From NCBI GenBank assembly GCA_027319095.1, contig DAHVNW010000010.1, positions 1 to 51,382 on the forward strand: DNA of 51,382 nt, given 5' to 3'. The notes beneath the pieces are model-generated. The model was not told where the DNA came from, ran no database searches, and was given only the letters and a program-made list of their open reading frames with translations. Positions 19,284 to 26,705 of the stretch are shown here, one piece after another. Source of the DNA: a bacterium. Its GTDB lineage: Bacteria; SZUA-79; Acidulodesulfobacterales; Acidulodesulfobacteraceae. Position 1 is the first letter of the stretch; each line of letters starts with the position of its first letter. The translations under genes were made by a program, and so were the position numbers.

Positions 19284-20060
19284 TTAAGAATTGTTCAAAT
19301 CGTAAAGGTATTTAATTCCCTTAAGCGTGCAATATTCGTCGAGAGTTTTTTCTGCATTTACGGATATTTCGCCAAAGACGAGGCCCGAATGTCCGCCCGT
19401 AAAAATTACGTTTAAACTATCGTTTCCGCAAATATTGTAATAATTGCAAATATTGTCGATGAATCCCTTTATTAAAAACAAAGTTCCGTTATATATTCCC
19501 GATTGTATAGCGGATTCGGTATTTGTTCCGATTAATGTTTTCGGTTTGCCGATTTTAACTAACGGAAGTTTTTCGGTTGAATCGTAAAGACTTTTTACTA
19601 AAGTATTTAAGCCGGGACAAATAATTCCTCCGAGGAAATCTCCTCTTTTATCGACTGCGTCTATCGTCAAAGCCGTTCCCAAATCGGCTATTATAATAAA
19701 TTTTTTATTTGTAAAACGGGCGTAAGAAGCGTTTGCGATTCTGTCTGAACCTAGTTTCTCGCGGTTTTCGATGCATATTTTTATATTTAGTTCTATATCT
19801 GGAGAAATAAAAAAAGGTTTTAATTTTATATTTTTAGTAAAGAATTCTTCATAAACAGGTTCTGCGGAAGGAACCACCGAAGAAATGGAAATCGCATGAA
19901 CGTCTTTTAATACGACATTTTTAGAGAAGAATTTCTTTAAATCGGAAGTAGAAGAAATTTTTGCCGTATCTGTTTTAAAGGCATTGATTATATCATAGTT
20001 TTCCCCGTGAAATAATCCGAAGGACGATGAAGAATTTCCTATGTCGCACGCTAATAGCAT
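19284..20060 (-). CDS. coaX: Type III pantothenate kinase
   Basis: A 258-residue ASKHA-fold kinase catalysing the first step of coenzyme A synthesis. The N-terminal phosphate motif LLACDIGNSSS holds the catalytic Asp6, and GTALTIDAV, GGIICPG and FTGGHSG are the other nucleotide-binding motifs of CoaX. It is the last gene of a minus-strand run: 6 nt downstream of birA. Confidence 0.94.
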   Translation of the reverse strand: MLLACDIGNSSSSFGLFHGENYDIINAFKTDTAKISSTSDLKKFFSKNVVLKDVHAISISSVVPSAEPVYEEFFTKNIKLKPFFISPDIELNIKICIENREKLGSDRIANASYARFTNKKFIIIADLGTALTIDAVDKRGDFLGGIICPGLNTLVKSLYDSTEKLPLVKIGKPKTLIGTNTESAIQSGIYNGTLFLIKGFIDNICNYYNICGNDSLNVIFTGGHSGLVFGEISVNAEKTLDEYCTLKGIKYLYDLNNS

Positions 20061-20066
20061 ATTTTT

Positions 20067-20921
20067 TTAAAAATATATTTCTCCGGAGACGATCCTCTCC
20101 AATTCGTTTTCGCCTGTTTTTAAAAGAAGCGCTCCCTTTGAATCGATACCGACGACCTGCCCTTCCACCTTTTTGTCTTTAACATTTATTGCTATGGTTT
20201 TTCCCATCATGCCGAAGTATTTTTGATAGTGTTCCAGAACGGTAGGCAGGCCCGTAGATAAAAACATTTCGTAGTATTTATCGAATTTGTTAAGAATAGC
20301 TGCGATTAATAAATTTCGGTCTATAATGCCGGCCTGGGCATTTGCTTTTTTCGATTCTATTAAAAGAGAAGTTGCGATATTTTTTATACCGTCATCCAAG
20401 TCTTTTTCCAGGATATTGACGTTCATGCCGATTCCGACGATTATGTATTCTATCGTCATATTTTGAGTGCCCATTTCCGTCAATATTCCCGAAACTTTTT
20501 TAGAATCTATGAGGATATCGTTCGGCCATTTAATTTGTGGCGTCAAAGATGAGGTTTCCGCTATTGCGTCGGCTGCGGATACGGCGGTTAAAATGGTCAT
20601 CCCCTGAGCGTTCTCGGGGGTAAATTTTGGCCTTAATATTATGGACATATAAATATTGCATGCGCAGGGCGATGTCCAAAACTTTCCGTTCCTGCCCCTT
20701 CCTTTTTCCTGAAAATCCGATATCACCACGCTCCCGTTTTTTACGCCCTTAACCGCTAATTCTCTTGCGAGGGTATTGGTAGAATCGACCTTTTGTTCGT
20801 AATATAAGTTTTTTCCGATAAATGAGCCTTTAAGCCGTTTTTTTATCTCGAATATGTCTATGTAATTTAATTGTATGGTTTGCTGCTCGTCTATGTTATG
20901 GGGCGAAATAATTTCTTCCAT
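20067..20921 (-). CDS. birA: Biotin--protein ligase without DNA-binding domain
   Basis: A 284-residue ligase that activates biotin as biotinyl-AMP and attaches it to carboxylase carrier proteins. Conserved VDSTNTLAREL, the biotinyl-AMP loop GRGRNGKFWTSP, and KWPNDILI are present, followed by the small C-terminal domain. The N-terminus is too short for the winged-helix repressor domain of Escherichia coli BirA, so it is a monofunctional ligase. The birA-coaX order is common; nadC lies 118 nt upstream. Confidence 0.93.
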   Translation of the reverse strand: MEEIISPHNIDEQQTIQLNYIDIFEIKKRLKGSFIGKNLYYEQKVDSTNTLARELAVKGVKNGSVVISDFQEKGRGRNGKFWTSPCACNIYMSIILRPKFTPENAQGMTILTAVSAADAIAETSSLTPQIKWPNDILIDSKKVSGILTEMGTQNMTIEYIIVGIGMNVNILEKDLDDGIKNIATSLLIESKKANAQAGIIDRNLLIAAILNKFDKYYEMFLSTGLPTVLEHYQKYFGMMGKTIAINVKDKKVEGQVVGIDSKGALLLKTGENELERIVSGEIYF

Positions 20922-21039
20922 TTTATAGCCTCTTAAAATTTGTTATTTTTTATATTTTATACTATTTCCGTAGAAAATTTAAGCAAAATATTTAGCTAAA
21001 AATTCCGCCTTAAGCAAAAGAAGAAAAAGGCTGTTTTTT

Positions 21040-21888
21040 TTAAAGGAAATTTAACGAAAAATCTGCCGGGACTACGGAATTGGTAAGAGAACCCATAGAA
21101 ATATAATCAACGCCGGTTTCGGATGCTATTTTTCTCAGCTTTTCGACGGTTATATTGCCGGAGGCTTCGGTAAGAGCTTTTTTGCCGATTATTTTAACGG
21201 CTTCTTTCATATAGCCTATTTCCATATTGTCGAGCATAATAATATCGGCTTTTGCCTTCACCGCTTCGGCGACTTCTTTTAAATTAGACGTTTCTATTTC
21301 TATTTTAAAATTCAAACCGGAATAGTATCTCCTTACGGCGTTTAACGCTTGTTTGATGCCGCCCGCGAGTTTAACATGATTGTCTTTTATCAGTATTCCC
21401 GACGAAAGGTCGAATCTGTGGTTTTCTCCTCCGCCTGTTTTCACAGCATATTTTTGGAGCAGCCTGATACCCGGTATAGTTTTTCTGGTATCTAAAATTT
21501 TTGTCTTAAGCCCCTTAAGCTCTTTAGACGCGATATTAGAAGCGGTAGCAATACCAGACATATGCTGAAGAAAATTAAGGGCGGTCCTTTCCCCATAAAG
21601 AATATCGCTTGCCTTTGCTTCCAATAGCAGTATCCTTTTGGATTCGGCGGCTTTTTCTCCCTCGCGTATCAAAAAATCAATTTTATAGCCGTTTTTTGAG
21701 ATTATTTCGAACACCGTAGAAAATACTTTCAATCCGCATAAGACCGATTCTTTTTTTGCCGTAACTTCGCATCGTATTACGGGGTTTTTCTTAAAAGTAA
21801 CGGCATCGGTCGTAATATCTCCGCCTTTAACGTCTTCGCTAAGGGAGGAATATATAAGCGGTTTTATTTGAGATTCTAAAATGCGCAT
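21040..21888 (-). CDS. nadC: Nicotinate-nucleotide pyrophosphorylase (carboxylating)
   Basis: A 282-residue quinolinate phosphoribosyltransferase of NAD synthesis. The diagnostic segment LDTRKTIPGIR followed by QKYAVKTGGGENHR and then LIKDNH, plus LDNMEIGYMKEAV, is present. Length is normal. The gene follows the pseudo-receiver gene by 4 nt, so its transcription probably depends on that gene's promoter. No nadA or nadB is in the window. Confidence 0.96.
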   Translation of the reverse strand: MRILESQIKPLIYSSLSEDVKGGDITTDAVTFKKNPVIRCEVTAKKESVLCGLKVFSTVFEIISKNGYKIDFLIREGEKAAESKRILLLEAKASDILYGERTALNFLQHMSGIATASNIASKELKGLKTKILDTRKTIPGIRLLQKYAVKTGGGENHRFDLSSGILIKDNHVKLAGGIKQALNAVRRYYSGLNFKIEIETSNLKEVAEAVKAKADIIMLDNMEIGYMKEAVKIIGKKALTEASGNITVEKLRKIASETGVDYISMGSLTNSVVPADFSLNFL

Positions 21889-21892
21889 ATTT

Positions 21893-23152
21893 TTATTGCC
21901 GCTTAATTTTTTCTATTTCTTCTTTGACGAGTTTTTCTATAATCTCCGGTATAATATTTTTTATCGTTTCGATGATTTGAGGCTTAATTTCCTCGAAGGT
22001 TTTTTCTACGGATTCTTTTAGAAAGTTGTCTAATTTAACTAAGTTTTGTTCGTCTAAAATTTTCAAATTTAATTCTCCTTTAGATTTTTCGGCGTTAATA
22101 GTTTCCGAAAAGGTTTCGTTAAAAGCAAAATTTTCCATGTGTTTCACCGTTACCGGCGCTGCCGTTTCTAACGCGGACAGGACGGTTTCCTCTTTTTCCA
22201 AGTTTTTATCCAAATTATCTTGTTCTATATATTCTTTCGAAGCAGGACCGGCTGCCGCTTCTTTCTCTTTGTTATCGAAAGTCCAAATTTCCGCCGGTTC
22301 TTTTTCGCCGGACATGGAAGTTTCCGCATATTCCTGCGACGTTTCGGAAATTTCGACATATTCCGCTTCGGACGGTTCTTGCTGTTCTTTAGTTTCCATA
22401 TGTTTAAACTGTTCAAACGGTTCAGGGGGTCCATTGGGTTGCGGCAGTTCCGCCTGCCCCGGTAATTCCGTCCCGCCGGCTTGCCCGGCTTGTTCGCTCT
22501 GTACGGTTTGTTCCGGTTGTTCCGTTTCCTTGCCGGGTTTCGAAGATTTATTAATGTTTTGAAATTCTTTAAAAATTGCGTCGTCTTTAAATAGGTTTTC
22601 GAAAGCCTGGCTTAATTCCGAAGATTCCATTACTGCCTGTTCTTTCGGATTTTCGTATTCGGCATTTACAGTATTTTTGTCGTTTGCGTTTTTAACTTCG
22701 AACACGGATATATCGAATACCTCTTCTTCGGCATCTTCCGTTTTATAAGGTTTTTCCAATGGAGCTGCGGCCGGATTGCCGGCGTTCAGGGCTTTTCTTA
22801 TTTTTGCGATAAAAGCGTCTTTGTCGAACGGCCTGTATATGAATCCGTCGGCTTTTAATTTTATCAGCGTTTCCCTTTCGTTATCAGATAAATCGGAAGG
22901 AACCAATAAAATAAGGGGAATGTCGGAAAATTTAGGATTAGCTTTGATTTCCGCAATGCTTTTTTTTAAATCGATGTCTATTGTGTTGTAGCTTAAGACT
23001 ATTATATCCGGTTTAAGAGTTTCCGCCATTTTAAATAAAGACGACGGTTCGTTTGCGAGATTCAAATTAAAATCGGAACTGTTATAAAATATTGCGGAAA
23101 CAGCCCTTTGCATCGACCCGCTTTCGTCGATAAAAATTAAATTATACGACAT
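21893..23152 (-). CDS. Pseudo-receiver protein with acidic linker and PopZ-like C-terminus
   Basis: A 419-residue protein with three parts. Residues 1-120 fold like a response-regulator receiver: the FIDES strand, PDIIVL, IPLILLVPSD and the FIYRPFD region are in place. The phospho-acceptor aspartate is Ser54, the switch Thr is Val, and the usual Lys is Arg, so phosphorylation is not expected. Residues about 120-365 are a Glu/Gln/Pro-rich, probably disordered linker. The last 45 residues (from about 373) are amphipathic helices with IIETIKNIIPEIIEKLVKEE, resembling the C-terminal self-assembly domain of PopZ (DUF2497) and the tails of receiver proteins in Geobacter/Myxococcus-like bacteria. 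A polar or polymer-forming scaffold is plausible but unproven. GGGAGGCGG is a strong Shine-Dalgarno. Confidence 0.65.
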   Translation of the reverse strand: MSYNLIFIDESGSMQRAVSAIFYNSSDFNLNLANEPSSLFKMAETLKPDIIVLSYNTIDIDLKKSIAEIKANPKFSDIPLILLVPSDLSDNERETLIKLKADGFIYRPFDKDAFIAKIRKALNAGNPAAAPLEKPYKTEDAEEEVFDISVFEVKNANDKNTVNAEYENPKEQAVMESSELSQAFENLFKDDAIFKEFQNINKSSKPGKETEQPEQTVQSEQAGQAGGTELPGQAELPQPNGPPEPFEQFKHMETKEQQEPSEAEYVEISETSQEYAETSMSGEKEPAEIWTFDNKEKEAAAGPASKEYIEQDNLDKNLEKEETVLSALETAAPVTVKHMENFAFNETFSETINAEKSKGELNLKILDEQNLVKLDNFLKESVEKTFEEIKPQIIETIKNIIPEIIEKLVKEEIEKIKRQ

Positions 23153-23194
23153 AATTAACCGCCTCCCAACGCTTTAAAATATTTAAAATTTTTG

Positions 23195-23317
23195 ATATAC
23201 TATCCTTAATTCCATAATAGAAACTATATGATATATATTTTAAAACTATACAAAGCATCGACGAGCTTCGCTAATCCATAAAACAAAATTTTAATGCAGG
23301 ATTAAGGTATTATATAT
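23195..23317. repeat. MITE-like inverted-repeat element A, upstream of lptF
   Basis: The ends 23195-23213 and 23299-23317 are imperfect inverted repeats (core CCTTAATtCC / GGATTAAGG). The right half (23271-23312) is also about 88 percent identical, in inverted orientation, to 25648-25688 downstream of lptG. There is no coding capacity. It lies in the 251-nt divergent gap between the pseudo-receiver gene and lptF. Confidence 0.55.
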
Positions 23318-23403
23318 TTATCGTCTTATTTTTAATTTTATGATTTTAATTTTAATATTTTTAAATAATATAGTCAATAAATTTAAAGAAATTTAAAAAA
23401 ATT

Positions 23404-24492
23404 ATGTCCGTCATAGATAAGTATATATTTAAACAGATGGTTTTTCCTTTTGTTTTCGGACTCCTGATATTTACTTTCAGCGTTACCGTTAACCGTATTC
23501 TTTTGCTTACCCAGATGGTCCTGAATAAAGGAATTAGCATTTCGGCGGTTTTGAAGCTTGCAAGCCTTACCATACCGGATTTTATGATAATAACCCTGCC
23601 GGTATCATTTTTGCTCGCTTTATTGACGGTTTTTGGAAAAATGACCCAGGACAACGAAATTATGGCGCTCAGGGCCTCGGGAATCAGCATAATCAAACTT
23701 ACTAAACCCGTGATTGTTTTTGCTCTCATACCGCTCTTGTTTTCTATTTTTTTTTCTTTTTATTTAGCCCCGAGATTTAATTTTTTTTTCAGGGTGCTTG
23801 CCGTTAAAGAAGTTAAAAAGGCTGCTCTTTCGGCATTAAAAAAAAACTCTTTTACTAATAAATTCGGAAATCTGAAGATTTTCGTTAAAGACGTAAATAC
23901 TAAGAAATCTACTTTAAAAGGCATTTTTATTTTGAACAAGGTGAAAAACACCCCCGAAACGTTAATTGCTAAAAGCGGAAATATACGGTATAACCAAAAA
24001 CTTAATACCCTGTCTTTTTATTTAAAAAAAGGTATTATACAAAACCAAAATCCAGGCTCCGAAAATTTTTGGATGCTTAATTTCAATACTTATAAAATAA
24101 ATATAAAATTAAAAGGGATTTCTATTCCCGGCAAAAAAAGTTCCGTTCATTTCCTTACTTTTTCCGAGTTGGCGCAAAAGTATCTAACCGAAAAAATTTC
24201 AAGGTTAAAAGGCGTTTATCTTTCTTATCTTTATAAAAAGATAGCTATTCCCGCCGCAACATTGCTGTTTATCTTTATCGGGATGCCCTTAGGCATGCTG
24301 TCGGAGAAAAGGAGCCTGTTTATGGCAATTTTCTATACAATAATATTCGTCGTTATATATTATATTCTTTTTACGTCTGGATTTTATACCGCCGTCAGCG
24401 GCGAATTAAATCCGTTTATTGGAGTATGGGGGGCGGATATTTTTCTTGCCGTCTCCGGATTAGTGCTTTATTTAAAAGCTTTTTTAAAATAG
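23404..24492 (+). CDS. lptF: LPS export permease LptF (YjgP/YjgQ family)
   Basis: A 362-residue permease with six predicted membrane segments: two or three in the first 120 residues, a periplasmic beta-jellyroll domain (about 125-255), and three in the last 100. FLLALLTVFGKMTQDNEIMALRASG is the family's cytoplasmic coupling-helix signature that contacts LptB. LptF and LptG form the membrane part of the LPS extractor with LptB (13742). Assignment of F versus G between the two paralogues rests mainly on gene order. Confidence 0.9.
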   Translation: MSVIDKYIFKQMVFPFVFGLLIFTFSVTVNRILLLTQMVLNKGISISAVLKLASLTIPDFMIITLPVSFLLALLTVFGKMTQDNEIMALRASGISIIKLTKPVIVFALIPLLFSIFFSFYLAPRFNFFFRVLAVKEVKKAALSALKKNSFTNKFGNLKIFVKDVNTKKSTLKGIFILNKVKNTPETLIAKSGNIRYNQKLNTLSFYLKKGIIQNQNPGSENFWMLNFNTYKINIKLKGISIPGKKSSVHFLTFSELAQKYLTEKISRLKGVYLSYLYKKIAIPAATLLFIFIGMPLGMLSEKRSLFMAIFYTIIFVVIYYILFTSGFYTAVSGELNPFIGVWGADIFLAVSGLVLYLKAFLK

Positions 24493-24544
24493 GGAGCCGG
24501 ATTTAACCGGGTTTCCCCGCAACGGCGTTATTGAAGGAGAAAAA

Positions 24545-25645
24545 ATGAAAATACTGCAAAAATATCTTATATCGGAATTTTTTAAATACTTTGCCATAAC
24601 GATTGTCAGCTTAATATTTTTTTATATTACGGTAGATTTTATTTCGAACATAGGCGCATTTACAAAACATTCCCCGGAGTTTCAATATATTATTATCTAT
24701 TATTTTTATAAATTGCCGGAAATAACATACAGGGTTCTTCCGCTGTCCATTCTCTTATCCGCATTGCTTTCCATTTCTTTTTTTAATAAAAATAACGAAA
24801 TAACCGCCGTTAAATCATCCGGTTTAAGCATGCTTAAATTTTTTGCGCCTTTAATAGCCGTAGGGGCGTTAATGTCAATTTTTGCGTTTACTCTCTCTAA
24901 TTTCGTCGCCGTGCGTTCAAACGTTTTAAGAAGGACGGTTATGCAAAAGTATATTAATAAAAATAAATCTTACACCGCCGGTTCGGTTTATAATTATATG
25001 ACTAAAAACGTATTCATCCATTATAAAAAAAGCATAGTGACGGCAGAAGTTATGAATCCAAAATCTAAAAAGATAAAGCATGTCAACGTCTATGTTTTCG
25101 GCGGCAATTTTACCCTCGCAAAGAGATATATAGCAGAAGCCGGTCGTTTCGGCAGAAAAGGTTTAATGTTGGCAGGCGTACAGGAAGACACTTTTAATGC
25201 AAAAACCGCTAAAGAAGGATTTACCCAGAAATATTTCAAAACGTTTATAATTCCGATATACTTGAACCTGAGTTTTTTCAAGTCTTACACTTTAAGGCCG
25301 GAGTTTTTATCCATAATAAGCCTGTATAAAATGATAGGGGTTGCCGAAAAGTCCGAATCGGGACTAAGTTACGTTCTTACCAGTTATTATTCTAAATTAT
25401 CTTTTCCGGTTATAAACTTAATTCTTGTATTAATAGGAATATCGGTAGGTCTTATGCTTGGGGAAAAAGGAAATTCTCCCGTTTCCATAGGCATAAGCAT
25501 AGTATTTGCTTTTACATGGTGGGTCGTAAATTCCATAGCTATTTCGCTTGGAGAGTCCGCCCAGTTAAACCCCTTGCTTGCCGCGTTTATGGCGGACATA
25601 ATATTTTTATCTTTTGCCTTATATCTTATACTCGATATAGACTGA
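24545..25645 (+). CDS. lptG: LPS export permease LptG (YjgP/YjgQ family)
   Basis: A 366-residue paralogue of the preceding gene with the same layout: N-terminal membrane segments, the coupling region SFFNKNNEITAVKSSG (about residues 78-93), a periplasmic jellyroll (about 130-255) and a C-terminal membrane bundle including GISVGLMLGEKG and FTWWVVNSIAISLGE. GAAGGAG lies just upstream of the ATG. It starts 52 nt after lptF. Confidence 0.9.
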   Translation: MKILQKYLISEFFKYFAITIVSLIFFYITVDFISNIGAFTKHSPEFQYIIIYYFYKLPEITYRVLPLSILLSALLSISFFNKNNEITAVKSSGLSMLKFFAPLIAVGALMSIFAFTLSNFVAVRSNVLRRTVMQKYINKNKSYTAGSVYNYMTKNVFIHYKKSIVTAEVMNPKSKKIKHVNVYVFGGNFTLAKRYIAEAGRFGRKGLMLAGVQEDTFNAKTAKEGFTQKYFKTFIIPIYLNLSFFKSYTLRPEFLSIISLYKMIGVAEKSESGLSYVLTSYYSKLSFPVINLILVLIGISVGLMLGEKGNSPVSIGISIVFAFTWWVVNSIAISLGESAQLNPLLAAFMADIIFLSFALYLILDID

Positions 25646-25740
25646 AATAATACCTTAATCCCGCAGTAGAATTTTATTTATGGATTAGTCTTAAAATATA
25701 TAGTACAGCTTAAATTGCAGGATTCAGGCAATATAATAAC
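25646..25740. repeat. MITE-like inverted-repeat element B, downstream of lptG
   Basis: The ends carry an imperfect inverted repeat: ACCTTAATCCCGCA on the left (about 25652-25665) and TGCAGGATTCAGGC on the right (about 25716-25730). The left 41 nt (25648-25688) match the reverse complement of element A's right half. The element fills most of the gap between convergent lptG and the metallo-hydrolase gene and could also terminate transcription from both sides. Confidence 0.55.
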
Positions 25741-25750
25741 GCCGGGAAAA

Positions 25751-26530
25751 TCATAATTCAAAACTTAACCCGTCGTAAGAAGGAATGAAGGCTTGTTTTG
25801 ATTTGCACGAACAGATTTCTGCTATTTCGTCGTAATCGACGTTATGCCCCATATGCGTAAAATATGTTCTTGCCGGTTTTATTTTTTCCGAAGCGGCGAC
25901 GGCTTGCTCTATGCTTAAATGCGTCCCGTGGGTATCGAACCTGAGAGCGTCTATCATGAGCGCATTTACGCCCTTAAGCAAATCGAACGACGGTTCCGGT
26001 ATCGAAGAAACGTCGGTAATGTAAGCAAAGTCATTTATCCGGTAACCGTATATTAAATTTTTACCGTGAAAAACGGGAACGGGAGTGATTGTTACTTGAG
26101 GTTGTATTTCAAAAGAATTTTTGATGGTATTGGCGATAAGATATGGCTTGCTTGATTCGGTTTTTTCTTTAAATATATAATCGAACTTATTTTTAATAAA
26201 TTCTATCGACTGTTCGGAACCGTAAACCGGTATGAATTTATTATCTTTCTTTTTTATGTAATTAAACATTCTCAAGTCGTCTATTCCGAAAATGTGGTCG
26301 GCATGGGTATGGGTATAAAGAACGGCATCTATATTTTTTAGGTTAAATTTGAGAGCCTGGGTTCTTAAATCGGGAGACGTGTCTATGAGAATGTCGAAAT
26401 TATTAACCGATATAAGTATAGACGGCCTTAATCTTTTATTTTTGAGGTTCGAGGAGGTGCAGACGCTGCATTTGCATCCTATTAAGGGAACGCCGGTGGA
26501 AGTTCCGCATCCTAGTACTAATATTTTCAT
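25751..26530 (-). CDS. Metallo-beta-lactamase-fold hydrolase, PhnP-like
   Basis: A 259-residue MBL-fold enzyme. The N-terminal GCGTSTGVPLIGCKCSVC followed by KNKRLRPSILI is typical of the PhnP/phosphoribosyl cyclic phosphodiesterase branch, including the cysteine-rich structural zinc region. The dinuclear metal site is THTHADH (HxHxDH), with further ligands in PVFHGKN, YITDVS and FTHMGH. The substrate is unknown; cyclic nucleotide phosphodiesters are likely from the family. It is a single gene, divergent from ntrY. Confidence 0.88.
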   Translation of the reverse strand: MKILVLGCGTSTGVPLIGCKCSVCTSSNLKNKRLRPSILISVNNFDILIDTSPDLRTQALKFNLKNIDAVLYTHTHADHIFGIDDLRMFNYIKKKDNKFIPVYGSEQSIEFIKNKFDYIFKEKTESSKPYLIANTIKNSFEIQPQVTITPVPVFHGKNLIYGYRINDFAYITDVSSIPEPSFDLLKGVNALMIDALRFDTHGTHLSIEQAVAASEKIKPARTYFTHMGHNVDYDEIAEICSCKSKQAFIPSYDGLSFEL

Positions 26531-26591
26531 ATATTTTTATGATACAATAAAATTTGATTTAAATAAAGCGCGTTGATTAAAACCCTCGCCT

Positions 26592-26705
26592 ATGCCCACA
26601 AAAGGCATGCTTTTGTATCGTAAAGGGAGGGGAATTGCGCAGGATAAATCTCTTATAAAAAAAGGAGAGAGAATAAGGCTGCAGGTTTATAAATTCGAAA
26701 AATGA
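26592..26705 (+). CDS. Possible 37-residue small protein coupled to ntrY
   Basis: An open frame of 37 codons begins at ATG 26592 (MPTKGMLLYRKGRG...) and ends in a TGA that overlaps the ntrY ATG as ATGA. The peptide is basic with no membrane segment. No Shine-Dalgarno precedes the first ATG; a second in-frame ATG at 26607 follows AAAGGC. The overlap would explain how ntrY, which lacks a near Shine-Dalgarno, is translated. It could equally be a chance frame or the remnant of a longer gene. No family is recognised. Confidence 0.3.
   Translation: MPTKGMLLYRKGRGIAQDKSLIKKGERIRLQVYKFEK

Noticed and set aside
22026-22562. Long antisense frame rich in Ser and Cys opposite the pseudo-receiver gene.
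   Set aside because: It mirrors the Glu/Gln/Pro-rich repeats of the real gene on the other strand and has no family features or Shine-Dalgarno.
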